From the NCBI GenBank assembly GCA_022510615.1, contig JAFLTC010000003.1, positions 1 through 64,000 on the forward strand: a stretch of 64,000 bases of DNA, given 5' to 3'. Each line of letters opens with the position of its first letter. The first letter of the stretch is position 1. Source of the DNA: Lachnospiraceae bacterium (lineage in GTDB: Bacteria > Bacillota > Clostridia > Lachnospirales > Lachnospiraceae). Shown here one piece after another: positions 43,746 through 52,617 of the stretch. The notes under the pieces are model-generated. The model saw nothing but the letters and a program-made list of their open reading frames with translations. It was not told where the DNA came from and did not search any database. Both the position numbers and the translations under genes were made by a program.

Positions 43746-45128
43746 CTACAATTCACTATATTTCTGTATCATTTCCTCGATGGCTATCCCTTTTTCCTTC
43801 GCTGCCAGTATCTCTCTCGCCGGGTTTGTCCTCTTTTGTATCCGTTTATACAAAGGTTCCAAGTAGATTTCCTCACCAAAGCTCCGCTTCATCAGTCCAT
43901 CCTTTGCCAAATCCACAATCCGATGGAGCAGGTCATACAAATTTTCTTCTGAAACAAAGGAAGGATATTTCACATAAGTAAACATCCGGCGAAGCTCTGC
44001 CGCCGTATACCCATGATGGTAAAGAGCGGTATCCTTCTTTAAAAGTTCTGTCAGCTGTTCCAGATTTTCCTGCAGACCAAGGTGAAACGCCGCCACCGTC
44101 ATGCAGTCTCCAATGGGCTGACAGCACACACTGCGAAACTCAATGGTCCCCCGGAAAGTCAGATCCTCAAATTTAAATGTCCGTAAATATTCCAAATCGC
44201 AGGGCTCCGGCGCAAATTCAATCTTCTGATACCCATTGCCATCAAAATACTCCCCTGTCATCGTCCTCTTCTTAAAATATTCCTGTAGCGGTATCGGTGG
44301 AAAATTAATATATTTCCCGTCCTTTTCCACACAGTACATGCTAAAGGTTTCCAGATAAGACAATAAGTCCTCCACACTCTCAAAATCACAGTCAAACATA
44401 CCTACATTGTGGGGATTAATGCCGTGGGTACTGTCCTCCCAGAACATATCCCGGCAGCATTGCAGCTGTTCCTCTTCCTCTAACAGGATCGAATTGGAAA
44501 ACAAAACTGCTTTGATTGGTTCCAGTCTGGAAAAGGTCTCAATCGTCGTCAGCAATTTTTCATATTCTACATCCAGCTGCACCTGCGAGGCACTGGAAAA
44601 AAGTCCATATTCCGGATAGGAATGAAAATATTTCGGTATGTTATAGTTTGAATAGCTGTTCAGATGATGAAACAGCATACGATACCGCCCATTGGGAATC
44701 GGTATATTGTGATTATACTTCCTGTACGGATTAATTCCCATGCCGGTCAGTGTATGATGATAGGTTTCAAATTCCTTTTTTAAAAAGGTGTAATAGCAAC
44801 AAAAACGCTGATAGATGGCATGCAATTTTTTCTCTCTGCCCAGAGATAATTCCAGATTGTTATAGGAACAGTCATAGGATAATATATCTCCGGTTTCCGT
44901 ATTTATAGCCGCGTAAATATTCCCCTCATCATCACAGCCCTCGACTTCAAAAGAAAATTTCTCCATAAAAACTTTCGTGACTTTATGCACAACAGAAAAA
45001 TCCACTGCCTCTTTTTTTAAGTTCAGCAGCGGCATTTCAATTTCTATTCCAATATAGCCCTTTTTCTTTCGCTTTGTAGGCGCAATATATTTTTCATATA
45101 AAAGCTTACGTATTACGCTGTTTTCCAT
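43746..45128 (-). CDS. Glutamate-cysteine ligase-like protein (GCS2-type)
   Basis: A 460-residue member of the carboxylate-amine ligase superfamily. GYIGIEIEMPLL (about 24-35) has the acidic metal-binding strand typical of this fold, followed by an SYDCSYNNLELS segment and LTFRGTIEFRSVCCQPIGD (about 335-353). It resembles the plant/GCS2 type rather than the GshA type, so the operon holds two divergent ligases. The substrate is not known; gamma-glutamyl addition to a thiol or amine is the family chemistry. ATG follows AGGAGG. 12 bases after the amidotransferase. Confidence 0.75.
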   Translation of the reverse strand: MENSVIRKLLYEKYIAPTKRKKKGYIGIEIEMPLLNLKKEAVDFSVVHKVTKVFMEKFSFEVEGCDDEGNIYAAINTETGDILSYDCSYNNLELSLGREKKLHAIYQRFCCYYTFLKKEFETYHHTLTGMGINPYRKYNHNIPIPNGRYRMLFHHLNSYSNYNIPKYFHSYPEYGLFSSASQVQLDVEYEKLLTTIETFSRLEPIKAVLFSNSILLEEEEQLQCCRDMFWEDSTHGINPHNVGMFDCDFESVEDLLSYLETFSMYCVEKDGKYINFPPIPLQEYFKKRTMTGEYFDGNGYQKIEFAPEPCDLEYLRTFKFEDLTFRGTIEFRSVCCQPIGDCMTVAAFHLGLQENLEQLTELLKKDTALYHHGYTAAELRRMFTYVKYPSFVSEENLYDLLHRIVDLAKDGLMKRSFGEEIYLEPLYKRIQKRTNPAREILAAKEKGIAIEEMIQKYSEL

Positions 45129-45140
45129 CGTTTCCTCCTC

Positions 45141-45914
45141 TTACAAATTGGAAAATATCTGGAAGATATACTTCATGTTTTCCTCGTTCTCAAAATACTC
45201 ATTATGATGATTTGTGCCAGTCCGGATCCGTTTTCCCTCCTGATAGGCCAGAAGTGTCGTAAAGGGTACCGATTTCCATTCTTCCTCGCTCAAAGGCTGG
45301 GTAGAAAATATTACCGTTCCTCCCCTATCCAGATAATACAACGAATTTGCATAATTTGTGTGTACATACATAAATTCTCCGTCATATAGCAAAAAATTCA
45401 GTTTATTATCCTTGGACATTCCGGTTACAATTTCATCCAGAAACGCAAACCTCTCCTGCCCATTCATCGGTGTGTCCCGCTTCTCTTCTCTTTTATTTAT
45501 TTCTTCCACCAGATACAAAAGAATTCTCTCACTGTCCGTATCACCGGACTGGCTCTGAACATACTTAGATAACGGTGCATATTCAAAAATAGTTCCATTG
45601 TGAATCAATGTCCAGCGCCTTCCGTATCTGTCCTTTTTACTAAATGGGTGACAGTTCTGGTATTCCACATTCCCGATTGTCGCATACCGGATATGGGCAA
45701 ACATTGTTTTTTCCTCAATCGGCAATGTCAGCCTGCGTTTCAGATAAATACTCTTTGATGCATCCATTGGTTCCTTTTCAATCGATGCCTCATTGTCCTC
45801 CATGCACACGATGCCCCAGCCATGAGGATGCTTATCACTGTGACTAAAAAATTCCTTGAGATAGGAATTGGCATAAATGGTTTCCTTAGAAGTAATGCCA
45901 AATAATTCACACAT
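45141..45914 (-). CDS. Class II glutamine amidotransferase (YafJ/EgtC-like)
   Basis: A 257-residue stand-alone class II amidotransferase (Ntn hydrolase). It begins MCELFGIT, with Cys2 as the N-terminal nucleophile after Met removal, and has HGWGIV, AHIRYATIG, LIHNGTIF and GDTDSERILL, the glutamine-pocket set. Closest in order to YafJ; the related EgtC removes a gamma-glutamyl group in ergothioneine synthesis. Placed between two glutamate-cysteine ligase genes, a gamma-glutamyl hydrolase role is attractive. Its ATG overlaps the gshA stop by 8 bases. Confidence 0.85.
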   Translation of the reverse strand: MCELFGITSKETIYANSYLKEFFSHSDKHPHGWGIVCMEDNEASIEKEPMDASKSIYLKRRLTLPIEEKTMFAHIRYATIGNVEYQNCHPFSKKDRYGRRWTLIHNGTIFEYAPLSKYVQSQSGDTDSERILLYLVEEINKREEKRDTPMNGQERFAFLDEIVTGMSKDNKLNFLLYDGEFMYVHTNYANSLYYLDRGGTVIFSTQPLSEEEWKSVPFTTLLAYQEGKRIRTGTNHHNEYFENEENMKYIFQIFSNL

Positions 45915-47202
45915 GATCCCCCACCTCCTCGCTCAATTCCTTACTATACTGTTTTGCCAGCCGGATACCCCGCTTTACAAAATCGCTTCCATAGAACTTA
46001 TGAACACGCACGGCATATCTCATGGCCGGATCCAAAATCTTCTTTTTCTGGTACTTAATAAGCTGCAGAGCCTCCTCACTATATTCGGCAAAATATTGCT
46101 CCATATCTGTCAGTATACGAAGGGTCAGCTCCCGTATGGGAACAGATGTGTTTTCTCCGGTCTCCATCCATATATCCCTATCCTCATAGCCTGCTGCCCT
46201 TTTCGCGTTTTCAATTTCCCGTTTTTGCTCTTTCTCTGCGCCGGATGAATCTTCCAGCGCTAAAAGATACAAAAGAAACATCTGTATAAACTTCATATCC
46301 TCGATACAGATGCCGATTGGGGATAACGGATTTATATCCAGCATACGCAGCTCAATATGGGTGACACCATATACTTCTAGGTTTTCCGGTAAATTTTCCC
46401 CTCTGGATTTTAAACGGACGGGATAATATAATTCGCCCGCATTCTGCAAGCTTCCCCGCTGAATATATCCTCGTATACTCTCTATGTAGGCATCCAGATT
46501 TTCATAATCGAAAACCGGGACAAATTCATTCCAATACCCAATTTCACTGCACCGGTAAGAGGCATACCGGGGAGGCACCTCCTGCCCCAGCTTTTCCGGT
46601 TCCCAAAAAGAGCCATCCATAACCGGACTGGCAGCCATCAAATAGACAATCAGCCAGTCAAACCGGACAACCTGTTTTACCAGCTTCAGGTAAACATTGT
46701 TTTTATAGGTTTCATAAGAGGATGAGTTTTTCTGCTCCTGATACATTTTTTGAAGCAGTTCTTCCGGCAGGGTATAATTATAATGTATGCCGGAGTACAG
46801 CATCTTTTTCTTTCCGTATTTCTCCGCCAGATATTCCCGGTATCTTGTTTTTTCCTCTTTTGCCCCAACATACCTTGCAATCGGTATCTCGCTTTCATCA
46901 CGGACATAGGGTGGATTGGAAAAAGGCCAGAGCAGTTCCCCTTCTTGATTCAAAATTCCGATAACCTGCTGATGTAATTCTTTTAGCTGGTCCCATGCTT
47001 CTTCTGCACTGTCCCACACATCGGTAATGATCTCCACCTGATTTTCACAAAAATCCCGTTCTATATTGGGATTGTCCCCAAAGGGATTTGCTGTCTGTGC
47101 CAGAAAACCATCCGGCTGCACCCGCAGACTTTCTTTTTCCAGTCCAAAAGTACCTTTTCCAATATATTGAATTAAAAGTGCAGGAGTTATACTGTTCTGC
47201 AT
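45907..47202 (-). CDS. gshA: Glutamate-cysteine ligase (GshA type)
   Basis: A 431-residue GshA-type enzyme like the N-terminal half of the bifunctional GshF. FGLEKESLRV (about 20-29), NIERDFCENQVEIIT (about 47-61) and IELRMLDINPLSPIGI (about 283-298) are diagnostic. It makes gamma-glutamylcysteine from Glu, Cys and ATP. The ATP-grasp glutathione synthetase domain of GshF is absent, and no separate gshB is seen. ATGs at 47208 and 47202 are both possible; the latter has AAGGTG at a better distance. First gene of the operon. Confidence 0.9.
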   Translation of the reverse strand: MQNSITPALLIQYIGKGTFGLEKESLRVQPDGFLAQTANPFGDNPNIERDFCENQVEIITDVWDSAEEAWDQLKELHQQVIGILNQEGELLWPFSNPPYVRDESEIPIARYVGAKEEKTRYREYLAEKYGKKKMLYSGIHYNYTLPEELLQKMYQEQKNSSSYETYKNNVYLKLVKQVVRFDWLIVYLMAASPVMDGSFWEPEKLGQEVPPRYASYRCSEIGYWNEFVPVFDYENLDAYIESIRGYIQRGSLQNAGELYYPVRLKSRGENLPENLEVYGVTHIELRMLDINPLSPIGICIEDMKFIQMFLLYLLALEDSSGAEKEQKREIENAKRAAGYEDRDIWMETGENTSVPIRELTLRILTDMEQYFAEYSEEALQLIKYQKKKILDPAMRYAVRVHKFYGSDFVKRGIRLAKQYSKELSEEVGDHV

Positions 47203-47245
47203 GACCATCTCACCTTTTTCATTATTCCTATATGTTTACTATGAA

Positions 47246-47274
47246 ATTCTACTAAAAAATAGTCCTCTTGTCAA
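47246..47274 (-). promoter_or_regulatory. Predicted sigma-A promoter of the gshA operon
   Basis: Minus strand consensus TTGACA (47269-47274), a 17-base spacer and TAGAAT (47246-47251), 44 bases upstream of the start. It is among the strongest promoters in the window and is the only one I see for the seven genes down to 40635. Confidence 0.75.
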
Positions 47275-47300
47275 TGCCATGCAAATTGTTTCGGTTACTT

Positions 47301-47324
47301 TAGCATAACGACGCCGTTATGCTA
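47301..47324. repeat. Perfect palindrome over the end of the S66 peptidase gene
   Basis: TAGCATAACG (47301-47310) pairs perfectly with CGTTATGCTA (47315-47324), with a 4-base loop. The peptidase stop codon lies inside it. There is no U-run after it, so it is not a standard terminator; it may protect the transcript end or serve the gshA promoter. Confidence 0.65.
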
Positions 47325-48198
47325 GATGCACATCACTTCCTAAAATCAGACAACGGGAACCTGCACCATGTCCAATCTCCTTTGTCACTGCCACCGGTAG
47401 CGGATCCGGAATCATTTCCTTTAGAATCTCAAAGGCAGACGGTAACAGCTTCTTTTTTTCCATCTCCGTAAATGTCCCAAGCAAAATGCCCCCCACCTGC
47501 TCAAAAACTCCCTGGATTCGTAATTGACTAAAAAAGGACACCAGTGGTCCTACGCCACCGGAAAGTCCTTCTAAAAATAAAATCTTTCCTGTCATATCCG
47601 GGAAAAAGTCAGATCCCGCCAGCTTTAACAGACATCTGGCATTGCCGCCGACAAGGGTTCCCTGCATCCCCTCCCCTTGAAGATATTCATAGGAAAAGGT
47701 GCAGAGATTATTACCACCCTGCAGATAATCCAGAAACCTCTCTTTTTGTTCCGCACCCCTGGAACGGACAAGATTGCGTAACTGGTACAGACAGGAAACC
47801 TTTCCCGTCTTTGCATAAATGGCATTGATAATCGTAGTCAAATCACTGTAGCCCCAGAAGGTTATCGCAGAGTCGGCGATGACATCAAAGTCCAGATAGG
47901 GTAATATCTCCACTGCCACATCACCGCCGGAAATATCAAAGACAGCTTTCACTTCTTTGTCCCGGTAAAATCCCATGAGCACCTCTGCCCGTTCTTTCGC
48001 CGAAGCACTGCGAACATCATCGCCCCTGGCATAGAGATATGGACTAAGAACAGGGGTAAGTCCTAATTCCGGCAATGTTATAAGCAGTTCTTCCACCTGC
48101 TGTTTCTTTTCCGGTTCTAACCCGTTCGAACAACAAACAATACCTATCTTGTCCCCTTTTTTCAGCCTCTGACTGACCTCTGGATGAAATTGATTCAT
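47317..48198 (-). CDS. S66 family LD-carboxypeptidase
   Basis: A 293-residue S66 peptidase (LdcA/MccF group). The catalytic triad is visible: Ser in WGYSDLT (about 113), Glu in LFLEGL (about 209) and His in EIGHG (about 276). Such enzymes trim the terminal D-Ala of tetrapeptide stems in cell-wall recycling, and some confer resistance to microcin C. The ATG at 48198 is chosen, with GGGGAGG 8 bases upstream. It follows copA by 32 bases. Confidence 0.85.
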   Translation of the reverse strand: MNQFHPEVSQRLKKGDKIGIVCCSNGLEPEKKQQVEELLITLPELGLTPVLSPYLYARGDDVRSASAKERAEVLMGFYRDKEVKAVFDISGGDVAVEILPYLDFDVIADSAITFWGYSDLTTIINAIYAKTGKVSCLYQLRNLVRSRGAEQKERFLDYLQGGNNLCTFSYEYLQGEGMQGTLVGGNARCLLKLAGSDFFPDMTGKILFLEGLSGGVGPLVSFFSQLRIQGVFEQVGGILLGTFTEMEKKKLLPSAFEILKEMIPDPLPVAVTKEIGHGAGSRCLILGSDVHLA

Positions 48199-48229
48199 CT
48201 GTGTTTCCTCCCCTTTTGTCATTTCCTGT

Positions 48230-48439
48230 TTACTGAATGGAAACTACCTTATACTCCTGATCCTCTACTGCTTTCGTAAGCGTAGCATCCTCTACTTCGT
48301 CAGTCATGGTAACCACTGCTGTTCCCTCCTTATGGCTGACAACAGCCTCGGAGATTTCCGGAAGTGCCTCTAAGCATTTCTTTACGGTTGCCTCACAGTG
48401 TTCACACATCATTCCCTCAATTTTCATTGTTTTTTTCAT
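48230..48439 (-). other. Possible internal translation start giving a free CopZ-like chaperone
   Basis: The ATG at 48439 (residue 773 of CopA) has GAGGAA six bases upstream (48446-48451), as good as the sites of real genes here. Initiation would yield a 69-residue protein with the full GMMCEHC copper-binding loop, the size of CopZ. Some E. coli make a free domain from copA by frameshifting; here the route would be an in-frame start. This is inference. Confidence 0.45.
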
Positions 48440-50755
48440 CGTTGTTTCCTCACTTTCTTTGTTTTCTATTTTTCTAAAGGCCGCTTTTTTGTCCCGTTTT
48501 GTCCCATACATGGAAAACAGGTTCAGCCGCAGCGCATTAGTCACGACACAAAAGCTGGACAAACTCATGGCAGCGGCGCCAAACATCGGGTTTAGCTGCC
48601 ATCCAAGAAGCGGTATCCACACTCCCGCTGCCAACGGAATTCCAATAACATTATAGATGAATGCCCAGAATAAATTTTCATGGATGTTTTTCAGAGTGGC
48701 ACGACTTAACCGGATAGCCGCTGGAACATCACTTAGCCTACTTTTCATCAGTACGACATCTGCCGCATCAATGGCAATATCCGTGCCCGCCCCAATGGCA
48801 ATTCCCATATCGGCTCTTGTCAGTGCCGGGGCATCGTTAATACCGTCTCCCACCATTGCCACTTTGCCTTTTTCCTTCAGCTTCCGGATAACAGCTTCCT
48901 TTCCTTCCGGCAGCACATCGGCAATCACCTCATCTACTCCTGCCTGAGCACCGATGGTCTTTGCTGTTTTCTCATTGTCCCCCGTCAGCATCACTACATA
49001 AATACCCATGTTCTGCAGCTGCCTTATGGCCTCCGGACTTTCCTCTTTCATAATGTCTGCCACGGCGATGACGCCAAGGAGCGTACTCTCTCTGGCAAAA
49101 AACAGCGGTGTCTTTCCCGACTCCGCAAGCTTCCTTGCCTGCTCTTTGATGGTCCCGGAAACATCCACCTTTGTGCTCATAAAGGCAAAGTTACCGCCAT
49201 ACAGTTTATCTCCCTGTAAAGTGGCAGACAGCCCGTTTCCCGGCAAGGCTTGAAAATCCATGACCTCTTCCGTGGCAATCCGGTTTTCCTCCGCATACTG
49301 GAGCACCGCCTTTGCCAACGGATGCTCACTTTTTTTCTCCAGAGAGGCAGCAATACGGATAAATTCCTGTTCCTCAACTCCTTCTGCCGGGAAAATATCG
49401 GTCACTTCCGGTGTCCCATTTGTTATCGTTCCGGTTTTATCCAGTGCCACCACCTGCACCTTCCCGGCTTCCTCAAGGGCCTCTGCCGTCTTAAACATTA
49501 TACCATGTCTGGCTCCCCTGCCGTTTCCTACCATAATGGCAACCGGCGTCGCCAGCCCCAGGGCACAGGGACAGCTGATAACGAGAACGGAAATTCCCCT
49601 TGCCAGGGCATAACCGATTCCCTCCCCGACAAAGAACCAAACAGCTGTCGTTATCAGAGCAAGAACAATAACCACCGGGACAAACACCCCGGATACCCGG
49701 TCTGCCACCTTGGCAATCGGTGCCTTTGTCGCCGCCGCATCACTGACCATCTGGATAATCTGGGACAGGGTTGTATCCTCGCCGACTCTCGTCGCTTCAC
49801 AACGGATGTAGCCGGACTGATTTACGGTAGCCGCTGAAACCACATCTCCGGTTTCCTTATCCACCGGAATGCTCTCTCCTGTCAGCGCCGCCTCATTGAC
49901 AGCACTGCTTCCCTCTATGACAATACCGTCTACCGGGATACTCTCCCCCGGACGGACAACAAATATATCTCCTTTTTTTACCTGACTGATGGAAACCTCC
50001 GTTTCCTCTCCCTCTTTCAAGACAACTGCGGTTTTTGGCGAAAGCCTCATCAGACCCTTCAGGGCATCTGTCGTTCTTCCCTTTGACCTCGCTTCCAGCA
50101 TTTTTCCCACCGTAATCAGTGCAAGAATCGTAGCCGCCGATTCAAAGTAAAATTCATGCATATATTCCATGACTCCGGCCATATCCCCCCGCATCTGCGC
50201 ATCGGTCATGGCAAAAAGGGCATAGGTGCTGTAAACAAAGGCCGCCGTAGCACCCAAGGCCACCAGAGTATCCATATTGGGGGATTTATGCCAGAGACTT
50301 TGAAAACCGCTGACAAAAAATTTCTGGTTAATAACCATAATGGCAATGGTGAGAAGCATCTGAATCAGCCCCATCGCCACATGATTTCCCTCTAAAAAAG
50401 AAGGAATCGGCCAGTTCCACATCATATGGCCCATGGACAAATACATAAGAAGAATCAAAAACCCCAAAGACGCAAACAACCTCCGCTTTAAAACCGGAGT
50501 TTCTCTGTCTCTCAATATTTCCTCATCCTCGTTTTTTTCTCCGGCTTCCACTATGGCTCCCCTTGGGGAGGCCCCATACCCTGCTTTTTCCACCGCCTGA
50601 ATGATTTCTGCCCGGGAAGCACTTCCCTCCACTCCCATAGAATTTGTCAATAAACTGACTGAACATGAAGTTACGCCCGGCACCTTATTCACCGCTTTTT
50701 CCACCCGGGCACTGCATGCCGCACAGCTCATGCCGGTCACCGTATACTGTTCCAT
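48230..50755 (-). CDS. copA: Copper-exporting P1B-type ATPase with C-terminal CopZ-like domain
   Basis: An 841-residue P1B ATPase. The N-terminal heavy-metal domain has GMSCAAC (Cys11, Cys14). Membrane helices surround CPC at 395-397, the Cu(I) signature; the phosphorylated Asp is 439 in DKTGT, and SEHPLAKAV and VGDGINDAP are present. After the last helices comes a second metal domain fused in frame (about 773-841, GMMCEHC, Cys784 and Cys787). It exports Cu(I). A good internal ribosome site precedes residue 773. Downstream of csoR without its own operator, so probably csoR-copA co-transcribed. Confidence 0.95.
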   Translation of the reverse strand: MEQYTVTGMSCAACSARVEKAVNKVPGVTSCSVSLLTNSMGVEGSASRAEIIQAVEKAGYGASPRGAIVEAGEKNEDEEILRDRETPVLKRRLFASLGFLILLMYLSMGHMMWNWPIPSFLEGNHVAMGLIQMLLTIAIMVINQKFFVSGFQSLWHKSPNMDTLVALGATAAFVYSTYALFAMTDAQMRGDMAGVMEYMHEFYFESAATILALITVGKMLEARSKGRTTDALKGLMRLSPKTAVVLKEGEETEVSISQVKKGDIFVVRPGESIPVDGIVIEGSSAVNEAALTGESIPVDKETGDVVSAATVNQSGYIRCEATRVGEDTTLSQIIQMVSDAAATKAPIAKVADRVSGVFVPVVIVLALITTAVWFFVGEGIGYALARGISVLVISCPCALGLATPVAIMVGNGRGARHGIMFKTAEALEEAGKVQVVALDKTGTITNGTPEVTDIFPAEGVEEQEFIRIAASLEKKSEHPLAKAVLQYAEENRIATEEVMDFQALPGNGLSATLQGDKLYGGNFAFMSTKVDVSGTIKEQARKLAESGKTPLFFARESTLLGVIAVADIMKEESPEAIRQLQNMGIYVVMLTGDNEKTAKTIGAQAGVDEVIADVLPEGKEAVIRKLKEKGKVAMVGDGINDAPALTRADMGIAIGAGTDIAIDAADVVLMKSRLSDVPAAIRLSRATLKNIHENLFWAFIYNVIGIPLAAGVWIPLLGWQLNPMFGAAAMSLSSFCVVTNALRLNLFSMYGTKRDKKAAFRKIENKESEETTMKKTMKIEGMMCEHCEATVKKCLEALPEISEAVVSHKEGTAVVTMTDEVEDATLTKAVEDQEYKVVSIQ

Positions 50756-50822
50756 ATTGATACATACCCCTTTTCTGAAATGTTTTCCTTTTTTAAATAG
50801 AACAATAGAATGAGAATATCAT

Positions 50823-51128
50823 CTATTTCATCAATTTTTGCAATGTGACAAGTAGCTCATCCACCGTTTCTTCCCTTCCCTCTTTAATGTCATTTGTCAC
50901 ACATGTCTTTATATGATTGGCAAGTAAAACCTTATTAAAACTATTTAACGCTGCATTAATCGCTGTCACCTGCACAAGAATATCCGTACAGTAGGCATCC
51001 TTTTCTATCATTCCCTTAATGCCCCGAATCTGCCCTTCAATCCGGTTCAGCCTATGAATTAAATCTTTATACTCTTTTTCGGAGCGCTCCTTCGTCTTAT
51101 AGCAACAGCACTTTTTTTCTTCTGCCAT
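50823..51128 (-). CDS. csoR: Copper-sensing repressor
   Basis: A 101-residue CsoR/DUF156 all-helical repressor. The Cu(I) ligands are present with the exact family spacing: Cys47, His72 and Cys76. A CCC cluster near the N-terminus (7-9) is unusual and may bind metal. Cu(I) binding releases the operator and derepresses itself and copA downstream. ATG has GAGGTG 5-6 bases upstream. Confidence 0.95.
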   Translation of the reverse strand: MAEEKKCCCYKTKERSEKEYKDLIHRLNRIEGQIRGIKGMIEKDAYCTDILVQVTAINAALNSFNKVLLANHIKTCVTNDIKEGREETVDELLVTLQKLMK

Positions 51129-51152
51129 AGATGCACCTCACTTTCCGAACTC

Positions 51153-51181
51153 ATTATATACCCCCATGGGGTATATTGCAA
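51153..51181 (-). promoter_or_regulatory. csoR-copA promoter with CsoR operator
   Basis: Minus strand TTGCAA (51176-51181), a 17-base spacer and TATAAT (51153-51158). Filling the spacer and overlapping the -10 is ATATACCCC-CAT-GGGGTATAT (51156-51176), 9-bp arms of the G-rich CsoR operator type. Binding would block RNA polymerase. Confidence 0.85.
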
Positions 51182-51240
51182 GACAAATTTTACTACGACC
51201 GCGGATTCCCCCCTGTCCGGATAGTTTATTGCCCGGACTT

Positions 51241-52362
51241 TCAGTCGTAGTATTCCCGTTCCTTTCGTTTTATATTGATAATAGTGTACTCCGAATGTTT
51301 CTGGGTCCGGATTGGATACCCCCATCCGGCCAGACCGGCAGATACTACCGCATCCATAGAGTCCACCGTGGTATGTCCATACCATAAATCAAAGGTGTGG
51401 AAAAATTTCATCACATAACCGGATGGAAAAATCTGTCCGGCATGGGTATGCCCGGATAAAATCAAATCCACTCCCGCTTTTTTATTTTCCGCATACTCGA
51501 TCGGCTGGTGGTCCGCCATGATAATATAATCCTCGGGCTTTACTCCCTGTAAAATGTCCGTGACGGATTTTCTGGCAGGACTGGCATCCTCTCTTCCGGC
51601 AAGAACCAGCCCCGGTGCAATGGAAACATAATTGTCCTCCAGAACAGTAATACCGCTTTGCCTTATCGTATCCTCCAACTCCTGCGGGGTATAATAAGAA
51701 GAGGAAGCATATCTCTGACGGTCGTGGTTTCCATAAATATAATAAACACCATACTTTGCCTTTATTTGTCCAAAGGTCCGAAATATCTCCTGCATCTCAT
51801 CCTTTGTGGTACTCTCATCCACAATGTCGCCTCCCAGCAAGGCGATGTCCGCTTCCACCGCATCCATACGTGTTTTCAGCTTTTTTAATGTTTCCGTTTC
51901 AAAAATAGTGCCGTAATGTGAATCGGTAACCAGTAACACCCGGTAGTCCTGCCGGATATTTTTCTCCGTCTCCACTGTATATTCTTTTTCTACCACATGT
52001 CGTATATTAAAATATCCATAGGTAAAAATAACTGCGGTAATCAAAACCGGAATCAGACAGCTTTTATAGATCCGGTTCCACTTTGGTTTTTCTGACTGTT
52101 TCCCCGCTCTCTTTACAATGAGATTTACCACTTCCATAACCAGTGCCGCGGCTGCAATATGTACCAGAATCACTCCGATGGTACTAAATAAATCTCCGCT
52201 TAAAAGTCCCAGAATAAGAGCCAAAAGAGCAATAACTATCTTCCATGGGATTTTTATTTGTTTTACAAAGAGGGAAAGTATCCGATTTATCAAAATATAA
52301 TAATAGACTCCTGCCACCACCGTACAGACAACCATGGCAACTGACATAATCTTCCACAACAT
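51241..52362 (-). CDS. Membrane-anchored metallophosphoesterase
   Basis: A 373-residue protein with four or so N-terminal membrane helices (about 5-125) and a calcineurin-like phosphoesterase domain (about 140-370). All metal motifs are visible: DSHYGT, GGDIVDE, GNHDR, MADHQP and GHTHAGQ. It resembles YkuE/YaeI-type phosphodiesterases, some of which act on lipid A or UDP-lipids; the substrate here is unknown. ATG follows AGGAGG. Confidence 0.88.
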   Translation of the reverse strand: MLWKIMSVAMVVCTVVAGVYYYILINRILSLFVKQIKIPWKIVIALLALILGLLSGDLFSTIGVILVHIAAAALVMEVVNLIVKRAGKQSEKPKWNRIYKSCLIPVLITAVIFTYGYFNIRHVVEKEYTVETEKNIRQDYRVLLVTDSHYGTIFETETLKKLKTRMDAVEADIALLGGDIVDESTTKDEMQEIFRTFGQIKAKYGVYYIYGNHDRQRYASSSYYTPQELEDTIRQSGITVLEDNYVSIAPGLVLAGREDASPARKSVTDILQGVKPEDYIIMADHQPIEYAENKKAGVDLILSGHTHAGQIFPSGYVMKFFHTFDLWYGHTTVDSMDAVVSAGLAGWGYPIRTQKHSEYTIINIKRKEREYYD

Positions 52363-52397
52363 AGTTTTACCTCCTGTCCTGTTTTTCTTTGTATTGT

Positions 52398-52427
52398 ACT
52401 ATACTATAAAAGCCCCGTTGTTTTCAA
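52398..52427 (-). promoter_or_regulatory. Possible promoter of the metallophosphoesterase gene
   Basis: Minus strand TTGAAA (52422-52427), an 18-base spacer and TATAGT (52398-52403). A small hairpin, TTTCGC-AGT-GCGAAA (52442-52456), lies just upstream. Confidence 0.45.
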
Positions 52428-52460
52428 CAATAAAGCTCCTTTTTCGCAGTGCGAAACAAA

Positions 52461-52573
52461 GAAAAATCCACAAATCAGCGAGAGCATTTAATGCGAAGCA
52501 TTACCTGTGAGGTGCCCCAAAAAGTTTGTCTTTTGGAGTGCCTCACATCTCGAGCTCGATTTGTGGATTTTTC
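52461..52573 (+). repeat. Dispersed palindromic element, copy 3
   Basis: Outer stem of 16 perfect pairs (52461-52476 with 52558-52573), AGCGA bulge (52477-52481), GAGC/GCTC (52482-52485, 52554-52557), the hairpin TAATGC-GAA-GCATTA (52489-52503) and a long hairpin from GTGAGG (about 52507) to CCTCAC (52541-52546). It is downstream of efp and upstream of the metallophosphoesterase; U-runs occur on both strands. Confidence 0.8.
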
Positions 52574-52617
52574 TATCATTTAATACTACCGAAAACGATA
52601 GCTTTCTACTATTCTTT

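Noticed and set aside
49250-49837. 195-codon plus-strand frame opposite copA
   Set aside because: Antisense to the ATPase core; composition rich in His, Arg and Cys typical of shadow frames.
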